Assembly: GCA_016618085.1 (NCBI GenBank)
Contig: JABLTG010000100.1
Coordinates: forward strand, 1-64,000
DNA from: Neovahlkampfia damariscottae
Lineage: Eukaryota; Heterolobosea; Selenaionea; Neovahlkampfiida; Neovahlkampfiidae
Length of the DNA stretch: 64,000 bases
Direction of reading: 5' to 3'
Positions within the stretch are counted from its first letter, which is position 1, and each line of letters begins with the position of its first letter. The position numbers were made by a program, and so were the translations under genes. This document shows, in pieces, positions 42,730 to 54,665 of the stretch. Below the pieces are notes generated by a model. It ran no database searches. It was not told where the DNA came from and saw only the letters and a list, made by a program, of their open reading frames with translations.

Positions 42730-44383
42730 ATGACAACAAGAAAGTTCAATGGAGAAGAAAAAGAAACCAACAAAAAAATTAAAATGACAGAACCTCATTT
42801 CAAAACACCGTTCTTAGAGACAAGATATGGTCATGGAGACTTTCCAGCTATTCCAGTGATTCAACTAAAACAATCAAAATTCACACAAGAAATTGTCTCA
42901 AAACCAAAGTGGTATGAAAAGATTAAAGATGAAAAAATAGTTGAAAAATGGAAAAAAGAAATCCTTAAAAATAATTTTAATAATGCAATGATCAATTTTA
43001 CTTTTGACGAATTAGATTATTACATTAACACTTTTTCAAAAAATTCTGATCATGTTATTGTTTCACCTATTTACTCAATTTATCAAGTGGATGAATTGAT
43101 ACCAAAAAAATTATCAAATGAATTCAAAAAGAACGCTTTAAAGTTGGAAAATCTCCCAGAAGAACAATTGGATTGGCATCCAGGGAGTAACAATCAAGTT
43201 ACATTTTCGTTGATGTTTTAACATATTATAGGTTTTGGATTTAGTTCATCCATCTTTATTTCCATTTGTTTATGGAAAGAGTCTTATTACAAAGCAACCA
43301 ATTCAACAATCAAAATCACCAATGTTTGAATGGATCGGAAAAGGAGAAATTTTGAAATCCAATATTAAGCATGGACAGTATAGATCTGAAGAATTTCAAT
43401 GGCTTCCTGCAGATGTTGATGTTTCAAATGATGGAAAAATCAAATTTCTTTCTTATATTAACAATCTTCATCCTTATGAACGCAGAGAGTTATATGGTAA
43501 TATTTCAAGAATTTTAGAAAAGTTTATCCCATTATTTGAAAATGTATTGACAGATTCTGTTAATTCCAATGATAATATTCAAAAAATTGATATGTATGAC
43601 TTGTATGACAAACCTAATTCAGAAGATGACTTGGATGAGTACTATGTTTATAGACGTCCAAATTGGGTTCCTTTTAATACAACATTCAAACCTAATTCTA
43701 TTGAAAATAAAATCAATTTGAAAGGTAGAAAATTACAAATAATCGTTAAAATGGCAAATATCTTATTGACACCTGAAAATCCAAATTATGAAGGTGGTGT
43801 TTGGCATGTTGAAGGAATGGAAAATGAAGATATTGTTGCAACTGGTATTTATTATTATGATAATGAAAATATTTCAAATTCTAAACTTCATTTCAGACAA
43901 TCAGTATTAGACCCTGATTATGAACAAGGTGATCATGAAGGAGTGGGTATGATTTATGAATTGTTTGATGAAGGTCCAATGAATCAACAAATTGGTTATA
44001 TTACATCACAATCAGAAAGATGCATCGCGTTTCCAAATATATATCAACACAAAGTATCTCCTTTTAAGTTGGAAGATTCAACAAAAAATGGCCACAGAAA
44101 AATCCTTGTTTTCTTTCTTGTGAACCCAAAAAACGATATCATTTCAACAGCAAGAGTACCTCCTCAACAAAAAGAATGGTGGAAAAAAATCCTAGCAAGT
44201 TTTCAATGCTTTGGAAATATCCCAAGAGAAGTGTGTGAAATAATAATTGATTTTATGGAATTTCCGATTGAATTGAAAGAAACCAAAGAAGACAGATTGA
44301 GAATGATGGATGAAAGAAAATATGTGAGTTCAAATATTGACGAAGAACATTACTTGAGAGAATTTTCTCTTTGTGAACATTAA
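42730..44383 (+). CDS. DUF4246-family protein, putative 2OG-Fe(II) oxygenase fold
   Basis: Two exons, 42730..43197 and 43232..44383 (539 residues; 34-nt intron). DUF4246 proteins are known mainly from fungi and some protists; their function is undetermined. Diagnostic stretches: VLDLVHPSLFPFVYGKS, restored by the splice; FQWLPADVDVSNDGKIKFLS; GGVWHVEGMENEDIVATGIY; CIAFPNIYQHKVSPFKLED; and GHRKILVFFLVNP. The arrangement HVE...QH...GHR looks like the iron-binding HxE/D...H and the 2-oxoglutarate-binding Arg of a jelly-roll dioxygenase, all present here. That reading is my inference from spacing. Confidence 0.8.
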
Positions 44384-44497
44384 GTTTTTAAAGTAGGATA
44401 TTTTCATGTTCAACTGTTTTCTGCTAAAAATTGGATTATCATCTTGAAGATTAATTTTGACCATTTGTAAAAGAAATAATGTTTGAAATGAATTCAT

Positions 44498-44984
44498 TTA
44501 TTTTGAAATAACTTTTTCTTCATTTCCAACAAATTGTTGAGTGACAAAGTTTGCTTGAGCAGGTCCTCCAGTGTTTGGATTAACAGCAACAGCTAAAACA
44601 AGTCTTGAAATGACACTTCTGTCATTGAATTGGAAGTAAGCTGAAACATCATTTCTTCTTTGTTGGATTGAAAGAAAGTTTCTTCCTTGTCTGAGCTATT
44701 TTTGAAGAAATTAATTTTAATTTTTTTTTTACATTGTCAAATTGAGCTTTTTCAAGTAAAAAGAAATCACATCTTGGTTCACAATCTAAAATGTACCTAA
44801 TTAAAATTTAAAAAAACTTACCAATGAATGCTCTGACTTCTTTTGAGTAGGTAGCAAAATCTACTGCAAAGAAACCTCTTGGTCCAATAACGTTGTTGAA
44901 TGAACGTCTTGTTTGCCAGTCAAAAGTTTTAGCGTTGACAAATGCAAGTGTGAATAAAGCAAGAAGAAAGAGTGTTGTTTTCAT
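44498..44984 (-). CDS. small secreted protein, three exons
   Basis: Exons 44984..44822, 44785..44733 and 44695..44498 (137 residues; introns 36 and 37 nt). None of its exons is long enough to stand out alone, so it is easily missed. A signal peptide (MKTTLFLLALFTLAFVNA) precedes KTFDWQTRRSFNNVIGPRGF, then a DCEPRCDFFLLEKAQFDN segment with two cysteines, RQGRNFLSIQQRRNDVSAYF and a beta-rich end FVGNEEKVISK. No family was recognised. Preferred codons (GGA, AGA, CTT, GCT) resemble those of the secreted VWD gene. CCAATCA at 44997-45003 lies just upstream. Confidence 0.65.
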
Positions 44985-45225
44985 TTTTTGAATGGTCCAA
45001 TCAGGAAAATTAGAACCTAATTTATTGATTCATTGGCCAATCCCCTGCATCTTCTATTTCGAAAAAGAAAATCAAGTATTTTCTTTTGAACATTCAAAAA
45101 AGGCAAAAAAATGAATGAGTTATTGTTAAGGAAAACTTTTCAATTCAAAAATTGTCCTATTCAATTCACAAGCTGTATCTTTGAGCAAAATCAGAATAAT
45201 TAATCTTTTTATTTTTTAAGTTCTT

Positions 45226-46053
45226 TTAACACTTTCTTTTGCATTGAGAATGCACATTATTTCTATATTTTTTGAATGGATATTGAACTGTATTTCTGAA
45301 ACCTCGAACTTTTGCATTGAATAGTTTTGAACATTCACAGAATTGTCTTTTTGTGGAAGATCCACTTAAGTGTGATTTGACAATCAAAGATGCAAAACTG
45401 TTTCATTCTTGTTGCTTGTTCTAACACACATGAAGCTTTTTCGTTTTAAGATCGAAGTTATGAGCTCTTTTAGCTTGATATAATTTTGAATTCAATTTGG
45501 ATTGTAGAGTTTGTTTCCAATTTGATCTGTGGCCACAAACTTTAGCAAAATCTTTTAATTTCAAAGCGAAAGCGCATAAAAAGTAAGCAGCATTTGCAAT
45601 TCTAGCTCCTCTTCTCCCTCTGATTTTCTTATAAGAAGCATCTTCACATTGTCTAAAAAGTCTTCCAAAACCTTGACCATTGTATCTAAATCCACAAGCT
45701 GATAAACTTTTTTTCAAATCATCATACACAAAACCATAATCTCCTGAAGGTTTTTTTTTGCCTAATCCTCTGAATGTACTCAATTTTTTGCTGTTCACTG
45801 AATCAGTAACACAAATTGATCTGTATACTTCGGAAGCAGTTATGTTCGAAGACAACATGTTGTCAAGATTAAAGTATACATATTTTCCACAAGAGCATTT
45901 GGATTGACAAACTCTTCCGCCACATGGATCTCCTAGTGTTTCTGTTTCATCAACAAACTCTAAAGCATAAGCATTTTGAGCACATCTGACTGGAATAGAG
46001 ACAACCATTTCAAGAATTAAAACTAAAATAAGCACTGTCGCTGTTTTCTTCAT
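45226..46053 (-). CDS. secreted cysteine-rich protein
   Basis: Two exons, 46053..45428 and 45397..45226 (265 residues; 30-nt intron with donor GTGTTA). A signal peptide (MKKTATVLILVLILEMVVS) precedes a cysteine-rich N-terminal region (DPCGGRVCQSKCSCGKYVYF). The middle is basic and helical, and the second exon adds a QFCECSKLFNAKVRG segment and a terminal SQCKRKC. Without the short intron the frame would stop after LHVC and lose these conserved-looking cysteines. Disulphide-stabilised extracellular function is likely; the family is unknown. TGATTGG at 46072-46078 lies upstream. Confidence 0.6.
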
Positions 46054-46130
46054 CTTTGGTTACTTTTGTATTGATTGGCTTATACTTGACCAATTAGTTT
46101 AAATTGAGATGCTCCTTTCATTTAAAAACT

Positions 46131-49100
46131 TTATTTTTTCCCAAATTTCTTTTTTGAATTTAATTTTTTTTCATAATTTTTGTATTCATCAGATTTTAAA
46201 AATTCTGGTAACACATTTTTTTCCAAACGTTCTTTTACTTGTTTCATTGCTGCTTTGAAAGTATCTTTACTTGGATTGCTTTGATTTCTAGCATATTCTG
46301 ACAATACATTGTTTCTTGAACTTTCACTCAAATCAAATGTTGAATTTTTAACAAAACTTTCAATAATTTCTTTTGCTGCAATCAATGATTCTGTCATTCC
46401 AAGTTCATCTTTAAAATCTAAAACAGATCTATAAAATAGAATGTCAATTTTTTGATCTTTTGCAAAATTTTCCAATAAATCACAACTTTCTGTGTCATTG
46501 ACCAGATCATCAATAAGATCATCTTCTTCTGTGAATGCTGCGTGTAAAACAACTGATCTTGCTTGTTCTCTCCATTTCAAAGAAAATTTTTGAAGACAAG
46601 AAATTGCATAAGCATTTTCTTGTTGAACTGCTTGTTTTTCTTCTCTTTCTTTTTGTTTTGATTCTGCCTTAATTTTTTCTTCAATTTCTTTATTTTTTTT
46701 CAGTTCTTCATTTTCTTTTTGTTTTTTGATTTCTGATGGCAAAACATCAACAATTTCAACATCTAATTTTGGAATAATAATTCCGTCTTTAGAACTTCCA
46801 TGTTTATCTAAATAAGGTTTGATCATTAAATAAGGTCTTGAATTTGGTGCAATTGTTGTATCAATGATTTTAACACCTTTGAAATCAAATTCTTGTTTCA
46901 ATGGAACAACTTCTCTTTTTTCCATTTTCTTTTTGTAAATATCAAAAACATTCTTCAATGATAATTCAATTTCGACTTCTGTTGATGGTTTAATTGAATT
47001 CATATGATAAGCCAATACTTTTGTTTTTTGATTAACCACTGATCCATCATTTCTTTCATGGGATAATTTGAATGAATTTGAAATCAAACAAGCAGTATTT
47101 TCAATTTGAAATTTAGCAATATTACATGATAATCTTGTGATTGACATAAATTCATTGAGATAAGATTTTGAATCTGAAAGTTCCAAAAAGTAATTTGTAA
47201 GTTTGAAAATAAATGAAGCGTTTTGAATTGGTCCAAAAGAAATAGCGTACAAAATATCAGAGCAGTTGGATGCGTGTTTTGGGAAGTACTGTTTTGCCAG
47301 TTCTGAACAAACATTTTTCATGTATTGATTTGGATGTGATTTCAATTCTTCAAATTTTCCAATACATTCTCCTAACGAATTGTTTAACGTTGAAAAGAAA
47401 GTTGAACAAATTTTTGAAAGTAATGTATAAGAAACTTCGTTTTGTGATTCTCTGTATAGATATGGTAGTACAAGTGAAACAGCAGTTAAATGTCTAGTTT
47501 CTGCAGATTCAATAATGTCATCATATTCAATTTCCATGAATTTCAATAATAATTCAATTCCAATTTCTTCTGTTTCTTGTTTCAACAATGATTTTAAAAG
47601 TAATAATTGAATGCCATGAAATTCAGGTCTAAATTTAACTGCATATGTTTTCAATGATTCTTCAATTTTCTTTGTGAAGAATATTTGTTTCAATGATTCA
47701 TTATTTATGAAAGATCTAAGACAATCCAAAGCAGCAACATAAATTTCATTCACTGAACTTCCTAAGAACATCATTGATGTCCAAAATATCACAAAACAAG
47801 GTTCTAAATCATTCTTTTGAACATGAACTTCAGCTAAACTTTTCAAAATTGTCAAGTATTGAACCATATGGTCTTTGTATTCTTGATCAATTGTTTGTTT
47901 CACTTTTTTGAATGATTTACTTTGTTCAAGATATCTAGATGAATTGTACATACATTTAATAATTTCTTTAACTCCTTGTTGATCAACCGGTTTTAATACT
48001 GAACTAAAAATTGAAATCAATTGGAAAATAACTTCAGGATTTCTTGAATCAGCTGCTCCTGATAATGCAACTTCTCCAATTTTTTCAACAGATTCTGATG
48101 AAAAGTTTTTTTCAAAATGTGTTGAAAAAACAGTGATCAATTCATGTGTTGTAATTGTGTCATCAATATGACTCACTAAAATTTCTGAATCCACTATTTT
48201 TGACTTGTTCAATTCATCAACTACTTTTTCTTTAAGGTTTCCTTTATTTCTATGAAAATTCAATTTAAATGCTTGTGTTTCAAAGAAGTGTGAAATTTTT
48301 GTGGTTTCTGGTGTCGCTTTCAATAAAATATTGTTCAATAATACTCTCATTTGTTTTGGGTACAATTCAAAGGTTACTAAAGCATAAACAAAAATATATG
48401 GTAAATTTTCGATTAATGGTTGAACAACTTGAGTTTCAGAGAGCAATAATGAAAGAAATTGAATAATTCCTTTGACAATTTCTTGATGAAGAAGTAACTC
48501 TTCATGATCTGGAAAACTATTTCTATCAAGTTTTTGAAATGAAAGATCTGAAATTACCAATTCAATGGTTTCTTTTGGTCTGGCATTGTACAATGAAAGA
48601 AGAATTTCATGTGATATTTGAGTACTTTTTTCAGTTCTACAATGTCTCTTGAGAAAACCAACAATTTTTGGGAAATTTTGTTTTGATTTTGGTGATAATG
48701 CTAAATCTTGCCATAAAGTTTTCATATCTTCAGTAAAACCAAATTCAATTGAAATATCTTGAGTAATTCTGAATAGTTTTGAAAGATTATCTGAAACAAT
48801 TGGTAGATGTTTTGCCCATGGTTTTAAAGCACGAAGAACCCACATTTTTCTTTTGTTTGGTCTGATTTGATCAAATGTCATCAAATATTCATCAAAAAGT
48901 TTTGATGTAAAGCTACTAAATGCTTGTGAAAGTGCAAATGAAACTTGTTCTAAGTAAACATTGAGAGCATATTCAGAAAATGTTCTCATTGGAGATCTAA
49001 ATGTTTCAAGAATGGATGTTACTTTGTCTCTTTTTTCAATTTCAAACAATTCATCTTCTGCATCAGTTGGAAGAGGAGTATCAAATCCTCTGTGTGCTAA

Positions 49101-52100
49101 GAATTTCAATAGATTAAAGGCATTTGAATGAATTTCAACATTTCCATGACTCAATCCATACAAACCAAAGTGTAATAATGTAATATGAAAACGAGATACA
49201 TTCGGAGGTAAGACAGAATGTAATGGATATTTAATTTGATCAACCATATCTTGAACAACATCACAATGACATACATTATATGTAACTCTTGGATTGAATA
49301 AATTACAAACACTATTGTAATAACAAACGAAAAGTTCTTCTCTTGTTTCTGCATAGATTCTTTGTAAAAAGTATTCCATATAAAAATCCATATGATGATA
49401 CAAAAGGTATGTTAATAATTTTCGACCTTCCACTTCTGGTTCTTCATACCATTGCAATTGTGCAAGTGCATCATCTTTATCTCCATAAATGGTTCCTATT
49501 TTCAAAATTGGAGCGATTGCATCATAAGCCACTTCTTGTCTTTTTGCAGTTAATTCAGTGTAAACTTTTGTCACCAAATCAATGGAAGTATTCTTTGGAA
49601 TTGTACTTTGACCCATTTTTCTACTTGGATATTTGTCGCTCAAATCAGAAATAATTTGTAAAAATATAACAACAGCAAGTCTATCATTTTGACTCCAATT
49701 TGTTGATGTTTCAACACAGTAACTTTGATCTAAAGCAATTGCAAAATTCTTAATTGAAACACAAAATTCAATTTCTGAGTATTGATATTTTTCAATCAAT
49801 TGAACACTTTTGATTCTTGGGTATTGGATTTCATTGATCATTCCAATAAAAAGTTTGATGATATTTGAGAATGATGAAATATTTTCTTTTACAACACCTT
49901 CAGTATCTGGTCCTGTTTGAACAAATGCAGTTCTAAATTCATAATGTTGAGTCATTCTAAGAAGTATTTTTGAAATTACAACAAACATGTCTTTTTGCTT
50001 ATTCTTTCCTGTGCAATAACTATGTAGAGCTTTTAACACTACATGAATATTTTGCGGATGAACAGCAGCTAAACCAGTGATTATTGTCCTTTTAATCCAA
50101 GTGAGATCAGATTTCAAAGCTTTGATAATTGAATTAACATATTTAGTGGTTTCTTCTTGTTTTTCTTTGATGTCTGTGTCTGTAACTTTGGAAGCCCAAT
50201 AAGTTTCACTGAATCCACTTCCAGACATTTTGTAAATGATAAAGTTTGTCCATTTAATCGCAAATGAATCATCAACAGTTCCTTTTTTGACAGTTTCCAA
50301 TGGTTGTAATAATTGACATCTCTTATCAATTCCTTTGAGTGTTTGTTTGACAATTCCTTCAAGATTATTGTTTAAAATAACTTTAATCAATTCTTGAAGA
50401 ACAAATCCCCATAAGAATTCATTTTCTTTTTGTGATGCATCCATAAATGATATTTCTCCAATAGAAATCGTATGTTCAACTTTGTCACCACGTAATTGTT
50501 TGAGAATATTTAAATAATTTGCTCTTGAAAGAATATGATGTGTTTTCTTTTCAATCACAGCATAAACAGTTTGTTTTGCAGTTTTAAATCCTTCAATTCT
50601 GCTGTCAGTTTTTGATGCTTCTAAATCTGAAATTGCTTTAAGCAATAAAATAGCAGATGAACGTAATTTTTTATCAAAGTGACATAATGAAATCAACATA
50701 AGTGATTCCAATTTTTGTAAAACCATTGAATCTTCATTTTTACAACTTTCTAAAAATGTTTTTAATTTTTCTTTATCATTTGAGCATGCAGTTTTATCAT
50801 CTTCAATACTTTTTGCCCAAAGTGATACAAACAAAGTTAAGTTGTCAATCAATGTCACCATAGTATTTTCTTCTTGATAAGCTGGTTCTTCCAACATTGA
50901 AGCAACTCCTTCGAGTACAAAAACTCTCAAGAATTTGTTTTTGTGGACAATTTCTTGAAGTGAGTTTGATGTATTTCTTGCAACAGCTCCATCATTATAA
51001 ACGAGTCTTGTTCCAATGAATTTTTTAAATTCATTTGTTTTGATGATATTTTGTGCGTCAATATGAGGTAAAATAGATATTCCAACTCTGTAAAGAGCCA
51101 AATTTAATGGATATTGAGTTTTTGCTTTGGAAGCACTTTGAAGCTTTTTTGTTTTCACAGCTTCTTCTTTTTTATTCAATTTTGCTAAATCTTCAGCTTC
51201 AATATTTGTGAATGAAATAGAATTTGCTTCTGTATCTTCATCTTCATCTCCTACATCTCCTTCTGATGGTTCTAATTCCAATTTTTCAGCTGATAATTGA
51301 AGATCAACAGATGATGATCTTGCATCAATTTGAAGAGATTCTTCTTCATCATCACTTTCTTCAGCATCTAAAGGTTGTAATTTTTGAAGGTATGTAAAAA
51401 CTGGAAGATTTGAAGGAGCCAAACCCAATTGTGAATAACCAATCACATCTTCACATTCTTTTTGTAAAATTGTCAAAATATTTGGTGAATTTTTGATGAG
51501 AAAATCTTCAAGATCCTTTTGATAATTTGGATGATGAGCTATTGATAAAAGTTCTGGACAACTTGTATCACTTGCACGAATGATTAAACTGACAGCAGAA
51601 AGAGCAATATAATAGTGTTCAGGTGTTTTACTTTTTTCTGGTGTCAAAAGTGATGAAAGAATAGCATAACCATTTTCATGTGAAAAAGCAACAACACGAA
51701 GAATAAATTGAACATATGCATTAAATACTTCTGAAGCTGGTTCTTTTGATTGGACAACTGCTGGTTTCTTTTGATCAAACATTTCTTTCTTTGCAATTTT
51801 CAACAAATCTTCAAGAAATCCCAAGTATTTCTTTTTTGTTAATCCTTCAATATATTCTGGAGTTCCTGATTTTAAGTCTTTAATTTCATAAAGAAAAACG
51901 TCTCCAAAAAATTCTCTTTCTTCTTTATAAAGCACTTTTGATAACGTTTCTGAAGTACCAGTGTTTGAAAATCCAAAATATAAACGAGTAACAGGATTAA
52001 TTTTATCTTCAAAAATGATTGAAATGGCATCAACTAAACCGGCAATATGTGATGTTTTTCTGTAATTTGAAAGTGTTTTTGTGAGTAAATCCATTGCAGT

Positions 52101-53520
52101 TGATTCAAAAAATGACATTGAAGAATGTGATACAATCTTTGCTTGTAAACATTGAATTCTTTTTTTGAAATTGCCAGACGATGATTTTAACCATCCTCCA
52201 ATCAATGTATATATTTTTTTTGCCTTATAAAGTTTTTAACATTTTCTTTTTTTTCTTACTTCATTTTCAAATAAACCTGTTCTTTGTTCGTTTTGAAAAT
52301 CAAGTTGTGAGTAAAAATTCTCCAAAATTTCCATAACACTTTCTCTAACTGGATTGCTCTTCTTGTAGTATTCTAATAATTCAATTAAATGTAAAACCAA
52401 CATTGTGTTGAAATCCATTTTTTTATCAGCCATCTAGATGAAGAGTTATTATTGCTTTTTGTTTTACATCAACATAAAAGTATCTAACAGCCTTTAAAAC
52501 AGACATTGCATCTGGTTCAGAAACTGAACTTTTTGCACTTGGTACTTTATTCTTCACATGTTCAACAACCTTTTTTGGACTTGTAAAATTGTTTAAAAAA
52601 CTTCTTTTTTTTTTACTCTATTGATGACAATCTTCTGATGACAAAAGACCATTGATGTAATAAAAGTTCGTTATATTTTGCCCATACTCCGTATTGTCTT
52701 AATGGAATATCATAAAACAATTCCATCGAATTATTAAAAATCAAGTTAAAAGTGTTATGATCTAAAACAGGTTTATGTTGTAAAACAACACAAAATAAAT
52801 CAGCGACCACTAATAAAGCAAAAAATTCAGCAATATCATGATGTAACACTTTTTTTGAGTCAAAGTTAACAGTTGAATCAGTCCAAGAAGCATAACACCA
52901 TTTTAAAGGAACAGGTTCTTTTGATGCAGCTATAAATTGTGAATCTGTTGTTTTAGGTTTTTTTGTTATCGCAGTTTTTTTTTTCTTTGTATTTTTTTTT
53001 GAAGAAACATCTTGTTGTCCACCTGGAAACCATGAAAGCAACATTTGTGAAAGTGTAGAAGCACAAGATTTTGACATTTCAGAAAAAACTTGCATATACT
53101 TCAAATAAGACTCTGTTCTTCTGTAATTCAAAATAAAATCATAATCCTTTTTTTTTTAAAAAATTAAAAAATAAAATTCTTTGTTACCTTTAAATCTCCA
53201 TCTTTATCTAAAATTAAAAATTTTTCAGATAAAAATTTGGAAGTTTCTGTTTGAAATTGACGTAAAAAAGTTAAAGCAGTTGGTACCCTCACACCTTGTT
53301 CTTTCAATGTATCTTGTATTCCTTCCATTTCTATCATACTTGAAGTTCCTGAAAATGGATTAGTTGTAAAAGAAGAAGTTCTTTCTTTAATCAAAGATTC
53401 AGAAGAAGTATTTTCAACAGTTGGTAAAACAGCAAAGGAATCAAATTTTGGAGCTGATAATCTTGATAATGAACTTGATGAATCATTACTCCCAGGTATT
53501 GAAAAATCAGGCTCTGACAT
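46131..53520 (-). CDS. Furry/Tao3/Mor2-like giant HEAT-repeat protein
   Basis: Five exons: 53520..53188, 53146..52617, 52579..52468, 52433..52260 and 52223..46131 (2,413 residues; introns 34-41 nt). Furry-type scaffolds work with NDR kinase and Mob in cell polarity and morphogenesis. The N-terminal family block is visible: ALTFLRQFQTETSKFLSEKF, then FSEMSKSCASTLSQMLLSWF, then VVADLFCVVLQHKPVLDHNT, matching the Furry 'LF.NF...AEKKI...SL..VAE.CLPSLL..LF.W' and 'L.LIEVLKQ...HP.LD' pattern. Most of the rest is helical-repeat sequence with an acidic insert near residue 640 and a Lys/Glu coiled coil near 2250. The C-terminal half does not show clear Furry-specific motifs to my eye, so another large HEAT scaffold is possible. 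Confidence 0.6.
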
Positions 53521-53621
53521 GTTTTTCTTCTTTGCAATAACTACCAATGAAAGACGTTGAAAAAATTAACAGATGATTGGTTCATAAAAAATTTATTTCC
53601 GGAAGAATTTTAATGTTAAAA

Positions 53622-54629
53622 TTAAACAATCAATTGAATTTCTAAATCATGATAGAATTGACAATGTTTTAGTTTCATTTGGAATTCATTTTGATTTAAT
53701 TCAATCAGAAAAACGTCATTGTAATAATCACTTTCCAAATTACCACCAAAACAGTAGATTTCATTTTTATAAAGAGATATTGTTCCAACACCTCTTTTTG
53801 GTAATTTTTGATGGTTTGATTCAATTTCTTCCCATGATTTCAATTCATCAAGGTTCAATCGATGTATTGAGTCAAATGTGTCAATTCCATCAAAACCTCC
53901 CACCGAATACATGAAATTTTTATCTGAGGTGACCATATGACTTCTTCTTGGTGATGGATTGTTTTTCAATTCAATTCTTTTCCATTCCATTAAATTTAAG
54001 TCACAACAAAAAAGATCATTCAATAAAACTCCATGTCTATAACCACCAAAAACAAAAAAATTATCATTATGTAAAACAGCACCATGCCTTGTTCTACCAC
54101 CTGGTGATGGTAAAAACTCGTCAAAATATACTTCTTTCCATTGATTTTTTTTAAAATTAAAAATGTGTAAATCTTTAAACATTGAATGTTCACAATGGCC
54201 TCCATGAATAATTAAAGAATCTTTCCAAATCGCTGAAACATGACTATCTCTAACTTTTGGTGGATTTGTTTGTTTTATTTCTTCCCATTCTTCTGTTATA
54301 AAATTAAAATTCCAAAAATCATTTAAATAATACTCTGTAGCACGAGTTGTGCCTCCACCACCTCCAAAAACATACATTTTATTTTTATATACGTTTGATG
54401 TATGTGAACACCTTGGTCTTGGACATGGTTTGTCTTTGGTTGGATATAAATCAATCCAAATTCTTCTTTCAGGATAAAATTTTGTTATGATATTTGTTTG
54501 TTGATCCAGTTCTTTAAAATGACCAGCAAAATAATATATCACATTTCCAAAAATGACAGATGAATGACATGAACGACAATTCAACTCTTCTGGAACTTGA
54601 ACTTGCTCAACACGAAGGTGATTGTTCAT
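53622..54629 (-). CDS. kelch-repeat beta-propeller protein
   Basis: Single exon, 335 residues. Six kelch blades cover almost the whole length. Typical pieces are PRCSHTSNVYKNKMYVFGGG, RDSHVSAIWKDSLIIHGGH, TRHGAVLHNDNFFVFGGYRH and PRRSHMVTSDKNFMYSVGGF, each with the GG doublet and downstream W. No BTB, F-box or other partner domain is attached. Stand-alone kelch propellers serve as interaction platforms; the partner is unknown. TGATTGG at 54644-54650 lies 15 bases upstream. Confidence 0.8.
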   Translation of the reverse strand: MNNHLRVEQVQVPEELNCRSCHSSVIFGNVIYYFAGHFKELDQQTNIITKFYPERRIWIDLYPTKDKPCPRPRCSHTSNVYKNKMYVFGGGGGTTRATEYYLNDFWNFNFITEEWEEIKQTNPPKVRDSHVSAIWKDSLIIHGGHCEHSMFKDLHIFNFKKNQWKEVYFDEFLPSPGGRTRHGAVLHNDNFFVFGGYRHGVLLNDLFCCDLNLMEWKRIELKNNPSPRRSHMVTSDKNFMYSVGGFDGIDTFDSIHRLNLDELKSWEEIESNHQKLPKRGVGTISLYKNEIYCFGGNLESDYYNDVFLIELNQNEFQMKLKHCQFYHDLEIQLIV

Positions 54630-54665
54630 TGGAAGAAATAAAATGATTGGTGTAAATAAAGTTAT

